Shown: positions 8,647 to 17,509, counted from the first letter of the stretch. The stretch is 64,000 nt of DNA from UBA6522 sp965204155 (GCA_965204155.1 OZ241971.1:930001-994000), one strand, 5' to 3'. Numbers and translations: made by a program. Notes: generated by a model from the letters alone, not told the origin.

Positions 8647-9701
8647 AACTCCGCATCGGAACCAGGGGGTCCCATCTCGCCCGCACCCAGGCGGCCGGCG
8701 TTGCCGAAGCACTCGCGGATCTCGGCCACGGCTCCGATCTCAGGATCATCAGGACCGCCGGCGATCGCTCGACCGCCACCTCGTTCGGATCCATCGGCCC
8801 CCAGGGCGTCTTTGTGCGCGAGATCGAGCACGCCCTTCTCGCCGGCGAAGTGGATATCGCGATCCACTCCTTCAAGGATCTGCCCACGCAGTCACCGGAC
8901 GAATTGATGATCGGAGCGGTACCGGAGCGGCTTGACCCTGCCGACGTATTGGTGACGAGACGGGCGGCGGCCTCCGTATCGGCGGAAGCGCTGCCTGTCG
9001 TCAGCGGCGCCCGCGTGGGGACGGCATCGGCCCGGCGCCAGGCGTGGATCAGGCATCTGCGGCCGGATATCGCGGTCGTGCCCATCCGCGGCAACGTGCC
9101 GACGCGCATCAACCGGCTGCGGACAGACCTGGACGGCGTGGTGCTCGCCGCAGCGGGAATCCGGCGGCTGCAGCGAAGCCCGCTGGACGGCGTCACCGAT
9201 CCGGTCACCGACGAAATTGCGGTTCACAGGCTCAGGCCGGCGGACTTCGTTCCCGCACCGGCACAGGGAGCGCTGGCGATTCAGTGCCGGCGGGCCGATG
9301 CCGGGATTTGCGAACTGCTGGAATTTCTTGACCACGCCGCAACCCGCCAGGCGGTGCGGGCCGAACGCGCGCTGCTGGCGCGGGTGGAGGGCGGTTGCGA
9401 CCTGGCATTCGGCGCGTGGTGCGACCTTCCGGCTTCATGGGGTGGATCGCCGTCCGGCCGTCACGGTGTTGACGCTTCATCGAGTAGTCGCGTTGACAAA
9501 CCGGTCACGGGTCCGGTCCGGCTCGTCGCCTGGCTCGACCGCGACGGCAAACTTCTCAAGGCCGATACGCGCACGCCGGATGCCGACTCGTGCGCCCCGC
9601 AAACAACCGCGACGACATCGAACGCCGACGCGCGCGCATCGGAATTCGACCTGGCGGTGAACTCGGCATGGACAGAACTGGAGCGGCAATGGACCGGGTG
9701 A
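8643..9701 (+). CDS. hemC: Porphobilinogen deaminase (hydroxymethylbilane synthase) HemC
   Basis: This enzyme polymerises four porphobilinogen units into hydroxymethylbilane. It has 352 residues, about 40 longer than usual. The start MKLRIGTRGSHLA, catalytic Asp D79 in SFKDLP, the arginine-rich ARRQAWIRHLRPD and the dipyrromethane-cofactor Cys C252 (VEGGCDLAFG) are all present. The excess lies in the C-terminal domain: low-complexity stretches at about 264-290 (GGSPSGRHGVDASSSS) and about 311-333. Neither touches the active site. It overlaps hemD by 13 bases. Confidence 0.94.
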   Translation: MKLRIGTRGSHLARTQAAGVAEALADLGHGSDLRIIRTAGDRSTATSFGSIGPQGVFVREIEHALLAGEVDIAIHSFKDLPTQSPDELMIGAVPERLDPADVLVTRRAAASVSAEALPVVSGARVGTASARRQAWIRHLRPDIAVVPIRGNVPTRINRLRTDLDGVVLAAAGIRRLQRSPLDGVTDPVTDEIAVHRLRPADFVPAPAQGALAIQCRRADAGICELLEFLDHAATRQAVRAERALLARVEGGCDLAFGAWCDLPASWGGSPSGRHGVDASSSSRVDKPVTGPVRLVAWLDRDGKLLKADTRTPDADSCAPQTTATTSNADARASEFDLAVNSAWTELERQWTG

Positions 9702-10543
9702 AGGGCCAGCGAGTGCTCATCACGAGAGCCGCCGAAGACTGCGCCGCCTGGGCGTCGCGTCTGGCGGACGCCGGCGCGCTTGCGCTGATGCTGCCGTGCA
9801 TCGAGTGCCATTCCATCCGCGATCCAGGCGTCGAAACGCGGCTTGCCGCGGCACTGCCGACGACAGACTGGCTGGTGCTGACCTCCCGGCGCGGGGCCGA
9901 GGCACTGGGTCAACTGATTGCGCGCATCGATTGGACTCCCACCGACAAGGCGGCCATGGCAGATATCCGGATCGCAGCCGTGGGGCCGGCGACCGAAGCC
10001 GCCGCGGCCTCGCTACCCGGTCAGGTTGAACTCGTGGCGCCAGGCGGCACCGCGAAATCTCTCGCCGGGGCGCTGGCGGCCCGCCTCCGCGCCCGCACCA
10101 CCGATGGCCCGCGACATGTCAGGCACGACAGTCCGCGGCAAGGAAACCGCGCAGCGCCGCGGCCGCCAGGGCGGTCCAATGCAACGGGGGGATCGCCACG
10201 GGCTCCCAGGTGCCTGATCGCCGTGGCGGAGAACGCGGGGAACACAGTGGAGGATACGCTGGAGCAGGCGGGCGGCGACTGCCAGCGGCTCAATGTCTAC
10301 CGCACGACGCCTGCGGCGCCGGAGACTTCAAAACAGGCGCTCTCCGAACTGGGTGCGGATAAAATCCTCCTGGCAAGCCCTTCCGCGGTGACGGGACTGT
10401 TGAACCGCCTCGAGCTTGACGCGTCGGTGGAGATTCTCTCGATCGGCCCTTCGACCACGCGGGCGGCCCGCGCCGCCGGACTGGCCGTGACCGCAGAGGC
10501 GCCAAGACCCAGTCTGGAAGGGCTGATGGAGGCCATGCAATGA
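9689..10543 (+). CDS. hemD: Uroporphyrinogen-III synthase HemD
   Basis: This enzyme closes and inverts ring D to give uroporphyrinogen III. The family is poorly conserved, but RVLITRAAEDCAAWASRLADAGA at the start, WLVLTSRRGAEAL, AAVGPATEAA and the late ASPSAVTGLLN and SIGPSTTRAARAAGL blocks match it. The ATG at 9689 gives 284 residues; an ATG seven codons upstream is also possible. Between about 130 and 170 there is an Arg/Pro/Gly-rich insertion replacing the usual inter-domain linker, similar in character to the HemC insertions. Its stop overlaps the hemB ATG. Confidence 0.88.
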   Translation: MDRVKGQRVLITRAAEDCAAWASRLADAGALALMLPCIECHSIRDPGVETRLAAALPTTDWLVLTSRRGAEALGQLIARIDWTPTDKAAMADIRIAAVGPATEAAAASLPGQVELVAPGGTAKSLAGALAARLRARTTDGPRHVRHDSPRQGNRAAPRPPGRSNATGGSPRAPRCLIAVAENAGNTVEDTLEQAGGDCQRLNVYRTTPAAPETSKQALSELGADKILLASPSAVTGLLNRLELDASVEILSIGPSTTRAARAAGLAVTAEAPRPSLEGLMEAMQ

Positions 10544-11544
10544 GCGAAACGAACGTTACCGTGCCGGTGCGGGTACGCCCCAGACGACTGCGCCGGAACC
10601 AGGCCATCCGCGATCTCGCGGCCGAGACCCATCTCACCCCGTCGCAATTCATCGTGCCGCACTTCGTGCTGGCCGCCCGCAAGGCCGAGCGGCCCATCGC
10701 TTCCATGCCCGGCATCGCGGAACTGGGCCTGGACAACCTGCTCGGCCGGGTCGCGGCGGACCTGGACCTGGGTATCCGTTCGGTGCTCCTGTTCGGTCAT
10801 CCGGACGATGAAGGGCACAAGACGCCCGACGGCCTGGCGGCGTGGGCCGGCGACGGCGCGGTGCAACGCGCAGTTCGCCGACTCAAGGCCGAATTCGGCG
10901 ACGATCTGGTGGTCATGACCGACGTCTGCCTGTGTGCCTACACCGATCACGGCCACTGCGGGATCGTCGACGGCGGCGACGTGGTCAACGACGCCTCCCT
11001 GGTTCCGCTGGTGCGCACGGCCCTGAGTCACGCCGAAGCCGGCGCCGACGCGGTCGCACCCTCCGACATGATGGACGGGCGCGTCGCCGCCATCCGGGAT
11101 GCCCTTGACGGGGCCGGGCACCAACGGGTCATCCTGCTGGCCTACGCGGTCAAGTACGCTTCCGGCTACTACGGGCCGTTTCGCGACGCGGCGGACTCCG
11201 CCCCGTCGTTCGGCGACCGGCGCAGCTACCAGATGGACCCGCGCAATGTCCGCGAGGCGATCCGGGAGGCAGAGCTTGACGAGCAGGAGGGCGCGGACAT
11301 GCTGATGGTCAAGCCCGCACTGGCCTACCTGGACGTGATCCGGGCTGTACGCCGCGCCAGCAACCTGCCCCTGGCGGCCTACAACGTCTCCGGCGAATAC
11401 GCGGCCATCAAGGCGGCCGCGGCCAACGGGTGGCTGGAAGAGGCGCAGGTCGTGCGGGAAAACCTCATGGCCATGCGCCGCGCCGGCGCCGACCGGATCA
11501 TCACCTATCATGCCCGGGATGCCATCGAGGGAGGCTGGCTGTGA
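10540..11544 (+). CDS. hemB: Porphobilinogen synthase (delta-aminolevulinate dehydratase) HemB
   Basis: This enzyme condenses two 5-aminolevulinate molecules to porphobilinogen. It has 334 residues. The zinc-type metal site is DVCLCAYTDHGHCG, with C130, C132 and C140. Active-site lysines are K205 (AYAVKYASGYYGPFRDA) and the Schiff-base K258 (MVKPA). The cysteine cluster indicates a zinc-dependent catalytic site rather than the magnesium-only type. It is coupled on both sides by 4-base overlaps (ATGA with hemD, GTGA with hemL). Confidence 0.96.
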   Translation: MSETNVTVPVRVRPRRLRRNQAIRDLAAETHLTPSQFIVPHFVLAARKAERPIASMPGIAELGLDNLLGRVAADLDLGIRSVLLFGHPDDEGHKTPDGLAAWAGDGAVQRAVRRLKAEFGDDLVVMTDVCLCAYTDHGHCGIVDGGDVVNDASLVPLVRTALSHAEAGADAVAPSDMMDGRVAAIRDALDGAGHQRVILLAYAVKYASGYYGPFRDAADSAPSFGDRRSYQMDPRNVREAIREAELDEQEGADMLMVKPALAYLDVIRAVRRASNLPLAAYNVSGEYAAIKAAAANGWLEEAQVVRENLMAMRRAGADRIITYHARDAIEGGWL

Positions 11545-12896
11545 GCGAACAACGCGACAACAAACGATCAACTCAATGGTTCGACCGCGCGCTCGAGGTC
11601 CTGCCGGGCGGCGTGAGTTCCCCGGTGCGGGCGTTCGGGAGCGTCGGAGGCACACCGCCCGTCATTCGAAGCGGTGACGGAGCCCATGTAGTCGACGTGG
11701 ACGGTAACCGCTACCTGGACTTTGTCGGCTCCTGGGGCCCCCTGATACTCGGCCATGCCAACCGGCACGTGGTGAAGGCCGTGCTCGACGCCGTAAAAGG
11801 CGGCACATCGTTCGGCGCACCATCCGCCGTGGAGATCGAATTGGCCGAGGAAGTTGTGGCCGGTTATCCGGGTATCGAACAGGTCCGCTTCGTATCCTCG
11901 GGCACCGAAGCCGTCATGAGCGCCGTACGCCTGGCCCGGGGCGCCACCGAACGCGACATCATCGTCAAGTTTTCCGGCTGCTATCACGGTCACGTGGACC
12001 ACCTGCTGGTGGCGGCCGGGTCGGGGCTTGCGACATTCGGCACCCCGTCATCGTTGGGTGTGCCCGAACCGAGCGCGTCGCAGACGCGCGTGCTGCCCCT
12101 GGACGACGACGACGCCCTGGCTGCGCTCTTCGACCGGGAAGGCGATCGCATCGCCGCAGCCATCATCGAGCCCGTGCCCGCAAACAACGGCCTGCTTCTC
12201 CAGCGCCCCAGGTTCCTCGCCACCTTGCGCGAGCATTGCACGCGCCACGGGGCACTCCTGATCTTCGATGAGGTCATATCCGGGTTCCGCCTGGGTCCGG
12301 GCGGCGCGGCTGCTCACTACGGCGTGCAACCGGACCTCGCCACGTTCGGCAAGGTCATCGGCGGCGGCATGCCCGTGGGTGCATTCGGGGCACCGCAGGT
12401 ACTGATGCGGCACCTTGCGCCGACCGGCGGCGTCTACCAGGCCGGCACCCTGTCGGGGAACCCGGTGGCCATGACGGCCGGTCTGGCGACGCTCAGATAC
12501 CTCCAGCAGTACGATTGCTGGGAAGGTCTGGAGGAACTGGGCCAGTACCTGAAACAGCGTCTCGGCAATGTCCTGAAGCGATCCGGCGTTCCGGCAACCC
12601 TGGTGCGCATCGGTTCGATCTTCTGGATCGCCTGGGGTTCGACCGCCGAGCCGCGCTCCGCAGAGGCGATCCACCCGGATGCCGCAAGTATCTACCGCGA
12701 CGTGTTTCACGGCCTGCTGGAACGCGGTATCGCGCTGGCGCCGTCCGCGTATGAAGTCGGTTTCCTGTCACTGGCTCATCGTCCCGGGCACATCGACCTT
12801 CTCGCGGACACCCTTGCGGAAGTTCTTGACACCCTGAAACGCAAAGGCGATTCAACCGGTCAGGGAGACGCTGAACCAACCGGGAGCAAGTCATGA
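11541..12896 (+). CDS. hemL: Glutamate-1-semialdehyde 2,1-aminomutase HemL
   Basis: This PLP-dependent enzyme converts glutamate-1-semialdehyde to 5-aminolevulinate. It has 451 residues from the GTG at 11541, which overlaps the hemB stop and is preceded by GGGAGG. The frame is open further upstream but only as a shadow of hemB. LPGGVSSPVRAF at the N terminus, D243 in IFDEVISGFR and the PLP lysine K271 in FGKVIGGGMPVGAFG are diagnostic. The C-terminal 20 residues are a polar extension. It overlaps the histidine kinase ATG (12893-12896). Confidence 0.95.
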   Translation: MSEQRDNKRSTQWFDRALEVLPGGVSSPVRAFGSVGGTPPVIRSGDGAHVVDVDGNRYLDFVGSWGPLILGHANRHVVKAVLDAVKGGTSFGAPSAVEIELAEEVVAGYPGIEQVRFVSSGTEAVMSAVRLARGATERDIIVKFSGCYHGHVDHLLVAAGSGLATFGTPSSLGVPEPSASQTRVLPLDDDDALAALFDREGDRIAAAIIEPVPANNGLLLQRPRFLATLREHCTRHGALLIFDEVISGFRLGPGGAAAHYGVQPDLATFGKVIGGGMPVGAFGAPQVLMRHLAPTGGVYQAGTLSGNPVAMTAGLATLRYLQQYDCWEGLEELGQYLKQRLGNVLKRSGVPATLVRIGSIFWIAWGSTAEPRSAEAIHPDAASIYRDVFHGLLERGIALAPSAYEVGFLSLAHRPGHIDLLADTLAEVLDTLKRKGDSTGQGDAEPTGSKS

Positions 12897-13981
12897 TTCT
12901 CAAGCGCGATCCCAGCAAGGCGCTGCTGCTTGGGTTTCTCGCCCTGCTGGCCATTTCCACTGCGCAGGTGGCATGGTGGGTCGCCGACCAGAGAAGTCTG
13001 GCGCGCCAGGATCGGGACCATGTCACTGCGCTTTACGAAGCCGATGCGCTGGCGGTGACCGCGGCATTTGCCCAGGCCACGCCCCAGCTGCCGGAACTGA
13101 TGCCGCATCTCGAAATCGACCCGGAACTGGGTACGGCCACCGTGCGTCCGGAATCCCTGGAGGCGCTCGCGGCGGATGCCGCCTCGCGAATCAACCGTTA
13201 CACGTGGGAAGGGGGGTTCTTCCTGCTCGTTCTAGTTGGCGGCATGACCGTGCTGACACGCACTATCCGCTATGACGCACAGCTCAGGAAGCGTCAGCAG
13301 AACTTTCTCGCGGCCGTCTCCCACGAATTGAAGAGTCCGCTGGCCAGCATACGGCTGGCCGCCGAAACCCTGATCCGGCGGTCGGACGACGACCACGCCG
13401 AACGACTGGCCCGGCGCATGCTCGAAGACGGCGAACGGCTGCTGCGCATGGTCGAGAATCTCCTGGATACTACCCGGCTCGAGGACGGCAGGATGGAACT
13501 GAAGGGAGAATCGCTCGACCTGAATTCCGCGGTGACCGCAGAGGTAGCCCGTTACCTGGAACCTGCGCGCTCCCACGGTATCGAAATCCACGTCGATGTC
13601 TCCGATGAGTTGCGAATAGAGGCCGATCCCATCGCCATCGAAACGGTGCTGCGAAACCTGCTGGACAATGCAATCAAGGCATGTGCCGCGGCCCGGGGGC
13701 GGAACGTGTGGGTCGACGCGCATCCGGACGGGAGTGTCGTGCAGATCAACGTGCGGGACGATGGCAGCGGCTTTTCGCCCGATGACGCCGCCATGATTTT
13801 CGAAAAGTTCTATCGTCTCGGCGACGAAATGCGCCGCGCCACGCCGGGTACCGGCCTGGGGCTGTACCTGGTCCGCGGCCTCGCGGAACTCTCCGGCGCC
13901 CGCGTCAGCGCCGCCAGCGACGGGCGGGGTTTCGGTGCGACCGTCACCGTGGAGTGGCCGGCCGCGAGTCCGCCGGCATGA
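12893..13981 (+). CDS. Membrane sensor histidine kinase embedded in the hem operon
   Basis: The protein has 362 residues. A transmembrane helix at about 8-29, a short periplasmic region of about 75 residues and a second helix at about 106-122 make up the sensor part. The HisKA H-box is AAVSHELKSPLASIR. The HATPase domain shows the N-box LRNLLDNAIKA, a G1-type VRDDGSGFS, FEKFYR and TPGTGLGLYLV. It is coupled to hemL upstream and the response regulator downstream by ATGA overlaps, so it is a true member of the heme operon. The small sensor domain has no recognised ligand motif; sensing of heme, a porphyrin or redox state is an inference from context. Confidence 0.92.
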   Translation: MILKRDPSKALLLGFLALLAISTAQVAWWVADQRSLARQDRDHVTALYEADALAVTAAFAQATPQLPELMPHLEIDPELGTATVRPESLEALAADAASRINRYTWEGGFFLLVLVGGMTVLTRTIRYDAQLRKRQQNFLAAVSHELKSPLASIRLAAETLIRRSDDDHAERLARRMLEDGERLLRMVENLLDTTRLEDGRMELKGESLDLNSAVTAEVARYLEPARSHGIEIHVDVSDELRIEADPIAIETVLRNLLDNAIKACAAARGRNVWVDAHPDGSVVQINVRDDGSGFSPDDAAMIFEKFYRLGDEMRRATPGTGLGLYLVRGLAELSGARVSAASDGRGFGATVTVEWPAASPPA

Positions 13982-14697
13982 ACGCGGCGGCAAATCCGGC
14001 CCGGATCCTCGTGGTGGACGACGAGAAGCACCTGGCCGACGGCGTGTGCGAAATTCTCCAGTCCGAAGGCTATGCCGCGGAGGTGGCCCATGACGGGGTG
14101 GAAGGCTTGCGCAAGGCGCTTGCGCACAGCTTCGACCTGATTCTGCTGGACGTGATGATGCCGAAGATGGATGGGCTGAGGGCCTGCGAGGAACTGCGCC
14201 GCAACGGCCTGCACACGCCGGTGCTGTTTCTGACCGTCAAGGGCGCTCCCGAAGACCGCATTCGCGGCCTGGAAGCCGGCGGGGACGACTACCTGGCGAA
14301 GCCGTTTCATCTGAAGGAACTGCTGCTGCGCGTCGCCGCCATCCTGCGCCGCAGCCACTGGTACACGCGGGCCGGGCAGACGCTCGGCTTCAACGGCAAT
14401 ACCATCGACTTTCTGACGTATCATGCCACCGCGTGGGACGGCAGCCAGCACACGCTGACACACAAGGAAGCCATGATCCTGAAATTCCTGGCCGAACAGG
14501 CCGGCGCGACCGTGCCGCGGGAAGACATCCTGGACCGGGTCTGGGGTTACGAGGTGTATCCCTCGACACGCACCATCGACAACTTCATCGTGCGGCTGCG
14601 CAAGCGCTTCGAGCGCAATCCCGAGATGCCGGAGCACTTTCATACCGTGCGCGGCGTCGGTTACCGGTTTACCCAGGAAGCGGAGCGCTCTCAATGA
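13978..14697 (+). CDS. OmpR-family response regulator embedded in the hem operon
   Basis: The protein has 239 residues. The receiver domain has VVDDEK, phosphoacceptor Asp in LLDVMMPKMDG, a Thr in FLTVKG and the conserved Lys in YLAKPFHLKEL. A winged-helix DNA-binding domain follows, with LTHKEAMILKFL, VPREDILDRVWG, TRTIDNFIVRLRKRFE and HTVRGVGYRF. It is partner of the kinase just upstream and is coupled to hemE downstream by ATGA. Autoregulation of the operon is plausible, but I found no binding site. Confidence 0.94.
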   Translation: MNAAANPARILVVDDEKHLADGVCEILQSEGYAAEVAHDGVEGLRKALAHSFDLILLDVMMPKMDGLRACEELRRNGLHTPVLFLTVKGAPEDRIRGLEAGGDDYLAKPFHLKELLLRVAAILRRSHWYTRAGQTLGFNGNTIDFLTYHATAWDGSQHTLTHKEAMILKFLAEQAGATVPREDILDRVWGYEVYPSTRTIDNFIVRLRKRFERNPEMPEHFHTVRGVGYRFTQEAERSQ

Positions 14698-15716
14698 CGG
14701 GCGAGCGCTTGCTGTTAAAGGCGATTCGCGGCGAGGCCGGCGACCGGCGCCCGCTGTGGATCATGCGCCAGGCCGGGCGCTATCTGCCCGAATACCGCGA
14801 ACTGCGCCGGTCGTATCCGTTCAAGGCGGTGGCCCAGTCCCCGGAACTTGCTGCCCGTGTGACGCTGATGCCCATGGCCCGTTTCCCGCTGGACGCGGCC
14901 ATCGTCTTTGCCGACATCATGAGCCCGCTGCCGGCACTGGGCGTCGAGTTCGATTTCGATCCGGGCCCGGTTGTTGAAAAGCCTATCCGCGACAGGGCCG
15001 GTGTGGACGCGCTGACGCCGCCCGATCCCGCCAGGCTCGGCCCCGAAGTGCTCGCCGCGCTCCGGCAGACCCGCGACGCGCTCCCGGCGGAAACGGCGCT
15101 GCTGGGATTCTGCGGCGCACCCTGGACGCTGGCCGCCTACCTCGTGGAGGGGCGCGGCAGGAAGGACTTCCCGAAACTGCGGGCATTCGCCGCAGCCGAA
15201 CCGAAACTGCTGGAGGTCCTGCTGCGCAAGCTCTCCGAGGCCATGGCCACCTACCTGGTCAGTCAGGCCCGCGCCGGCGCCGATGCCGTACAGGTGTTCG
15301 ATTCCTGGGCCGGACTCCTGTCGCTGGCCGATTGGGAACGGCTCATTCGGCCGCACCTGGAGGTGCTCCTGCAGACCGTAGGCGAGGCCGGCGTGCCGAG
15401 AATTTTGTTCCTCCAGAACGCACCCCACCTGCTGGACGCCTACGCCGGCCTGCCGGCGGAGGTGTTGGCGGTCGACTGGCGTGTGGACATCGCCGAAGTA
15501 CAGCGACGCTATCCTTCACGAGCCGTGCAGGGCAATATCGATCCGGCCGTCCTCCTCGGCGGCGCCTCTCCCACCCGTGCCGCGGCCGCCGCCCTGCTGC
15601 AGCGGGTCAGGCCCGAGGGCCATATCGTGAACCTCGGCCACGGCATCCTGCCGCAAACACCACTTGAGAGCGTCTCGGCCCTGGTGGACGCCGTACACGA
15701 GGAGCAAGCAGCGTGA
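14694..15716 (+). CDS. hemE: Uroporphyrinogen decarboxylase HemE
   Basis: This enzyme decarboxylates uroporphyrinogen III to coproporphyrinogen III. It has 340 residues, a normal length. The PLWIMRQAGRYLPEYRELR signature near the N terminus, FADIMSPLPALG, GFCGAPWTLAAYLVEGRG and the C-terminal GHIVNLGHGILPQTP are all diagnostic. The ATG at 14694 overlaps the response-regulator stop, and the hemQ GTG overlaps its own stop. Its product is the branch point between the protoporphyrin and coproporphyrin routes. Confidence 0.96.
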   Translation: MTGERLLLKAIRGEAGDRRPLWIMRQAGRYLPEYRELRRSYPFKAVAQSPELAARVTLMPMARFPLDAAIVFADIMSPLPALGVEFDFDPGPVVEKPIRDRAGVDALTPPDPARLGPEVLAALRQTRDALPAETALLGFCGAPWTLAAYLVEGRGRKDFPKLRAFAAAEPKLLEVLLRKLSEAMATYLVSQARAGADAVQVFDSWAGLLSLADWERLIRPHLEVLLQTVGEAGVPRILFLQNAPHLLDAYAGLPAEVLAVDWRVDIAEVQRRYPSRAVQGNIDPAVLLGGASPTRAAAAALLQRVRPEGHIVNLGHGILPQTPLESVSALVDAVHEEQAA

Positions 15717-16438
15717 CGACTGAACCTACCCGAGAAGTCAAAACCGTGGACCTGAGCGAGAAGGGCATGCACAAGGGCCAGCCGATCTCGCTGGATCGCC
15801 GCCTGTTCATGAAATTCACCGCGTTCAACGGCTGCGGGTCCGGGCAGGACGCCGCACAGGCTCTCGCCGACGCCGGAGTGGAGGGCGCAATGTACGTGGA
15901 CACCAACGATCCCACGGGCATCGGCATCATGGCCATGACCGAGGATCCGGAATCTTTTGCGACGACGCTGCGAGACACCTTCAATGGGCCACCGTTCGCC
16001 GGCATGAACCACAAGGAGGAGTTCGACATGCTGGGGCGCAGCTACTCCATCGGATACGAACCGGACCTTGAGGACACGCTGCTGGTAAAGCCCCGCTCCA
16101 AAGTCCTCAACCCATCCTTCACCTGGGCCGTGTGGTACCCGCTGCAGCGTTCCAAGAGCTTCTACGTGCTGCCCCGGGACAAGCAGCGCCAGATCCTCGC
16201 CGAACACGGCTCCATCGGCCGGCGATACGGCGTTGCCGGACTCGCGGCGGACGTCCGCCTGGCCTGCCACGGACTCGACAAGCACGACAACGATTTCGTG
16301 ATCGGCCTGCTCGGCCCCAACCTGTTCCCCCTCTCGGCCGTCGTCCAGGAAATGCGCAAAACCGAGCAGACCTCCCAATACCTCGACAGCCTGGGTCCTT
16401 TCTTCGTCGGCCGCACTGCCTGGCAGAGCACCCCCTAG
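15713..16438 (+). CDS. hemQ: HemQ/ChdC-type coproheme decarboxylase (chlorite dismutase family)
   Basis: The protein has 241 residues in the chlorite dismutase-like family. Y142 (VWYPLQ) and H165 (AEHGSIGRRY) match by position the catalytic Tyr and proximal heme-ligand His of HemQ: the spacing differs from Firmicute HemQ by a four-residue deletion after the Tyr-Pro. The TSQYLDSLGPFFVG C terminus is also typical. HemQ turns iron-coproporphyrin III into heme b by two oxidative decarboxylations. The GTG at 15713 overlaps the hemE stop and follows GAGGAGC. It sits 9 bases before hemH. True chlorite dismutase is unlikely given the operon. Confidence 0.88.
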   Translation: MTTEPTREVKTVDLSEKGMHKGQPISLDRRLFMKFTAFNGCGSGQDAAQALADAGVEGAMYVDTNDPTGIGIMAMTEDPESFATTLRDTFNGPPFAGMNHKEEFDMLGRSYSIGYEPDLEDTLLVKPRSKVLNPSFTWAVWYPLQRSKSFYVLPRDKQRQILAEHGSIGRRYGVAGLAADVRLACHGLDKHDNDFVIGLLGPNLFPLSAVVQEMRKTEQTSQYLDSLGPFFVGRTAWQSTP

Positions 16439-16447
16439 CTTATCCCG

Positions 16448-17509
16448 ATGACCCTCTACGACAACGCCGCCCGGGACTACGACGCCGTCCTGATCGTCTC
16501 CTTCGGCGGCCCCGAAGGCGCGGACGATGTCATGCCCTTCCTGGACAACGTCCTCGACGGCCTCCGCGTGCCCCCGCCCGTCAAGGCGCGCATCGCCCAG
16601 CGCTATCATCGCTTCGGCGGCGTCAGCCCCATTAACGAGCACACGCGCAAGTTCATCGCGGCGCTGGAACGGGAACTGGCGGCCTCCGGCCCCAGCCTGC
16701 CCGTCTACTGGGGCAATCGAAACTGGCATCCCATGCTGGGCGACACGCTCGCCCGGATGGCCGGAGACGGCGTCGGCCGCGCCATCGCCTACGTCACCAG
16801 CACCTTCAGTTCCTACAGCGGATGTCGCAAGTACCGCGAAGACCTCTACAAGGCCGCCAAGGGCCTTGACGGTGCGCCGCACATCGACAAGCTGCGTATC
16901 GGGTACAACCACCCGGGGTTTATCGGAGCGATGGCGGACCGGCTCCGCGATGCGCTCGGGCGGGTTCCGAAGACAGGGGCACAACCGGCGCTATTGTTCA
17001 CGGCCCACAGCCTGCCGCTTTCCATGGCCGGGGCGTGCGACTACGTGAGCCAGTTGCGCGAAGCCTGCTCTCTCACCGCGAAAATGGCCGGCGCCGGGCA
17101 GTGGGAACTGGTGTACCAGAGCCAGAACGCATCCTACGGCGAACCGTGGCTCGGGCCGGACATCGAAGAGGCGCTGGAATCCGTTCGCACGGCGGGCCAC
17201 ACCGACGTAGTCGTCGTACCCATCGGCTTCGTCTGCGATCACATGGAAGTCGTTCTGGACCTGGATGTGGAGGCTGCGGAGAAGGCAGGCGATCTCGGGC
17301 TCAACATGGTGCGCGCCGGCACGGTGGGCGCCCATCCCGCCTATGTACGCATGGTGCGCGATCTGATCGTCGAGCGAATGACGGCCGACCCGGAGCGTCC
17401 CGCGCTGGGTGGCCTTGCGCCCCGTCATGACTTCTGCCCTGTCGACTGCTGCCTCTCCGGCCGGCCCGGCGAGCCCGGCAGCGCGCTCTGCGGTGCGGAG
17501 TTGACGTGA
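16448..17509 (+). CDS. hemH: Ferrochelatase HemH/CpfC with candidate [2Fe-2S] cysteines
   Basis: This enzyme inserts ferrous iron into a porphyrin. The protein has 353 residues. The start VLIVSFGGPEG, VYWGNRNWHPML, SYSGCRKYRED, the catalytic His in FTAHSLPLSM, and PIGFVCDHMEVVLDLD are present. C126 plus a C-terminal cluster (C330, C334, C335, C348, in FCPVDCC and LCG) resemble the [2Fe-2S] ligands of actinobacterial ferrochelatases. Together with hemQ this suggests that it metalates coproporphyrin III rather than protoporphyrin IX. The GTGA at 17506-17509 couples it to the next gene. Confidence 0.92.
   Translation: MTLYDNAARDYDAVLIVSFGGPEGADDVMPFLDNVLDGLRVPPPVKARIAQRYHRFGGVSPINEHTRKFIAALERELAASGPSLPVYWGNRNWHPMLGDTLARMAGDGVGRAIAYVTSTFSSYSGCRKYREDLYKAAKGLDGAPHIDKLRIGYNHPGFIGAMADRLRDALGRVPKTGAQPALLFTAHSLPLSMAGACDYVSQLREACSLTAKMAGAGQWELVYQSQNASYGEPWLGPDIEEALESVRTAGHTDVVVVPIGFVCDHMEVVLDLDVEAAEKAGDLGLNMVRAGTVGAHPAYVRMVRDLIVERMTADPERPALGGLAPRHDFCPVDCCLSGRPGEPGSALCGAELT

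Noticed and set aside
15713..16438. Chlorite dismutase for chlorate respiration
   Set aside because: It is the right superfamily, but it sits inside a heme operon with hemE and hemH, no perchlorate or chlorate reductase is present, and the HemQ Tyr/His spacing is matched.
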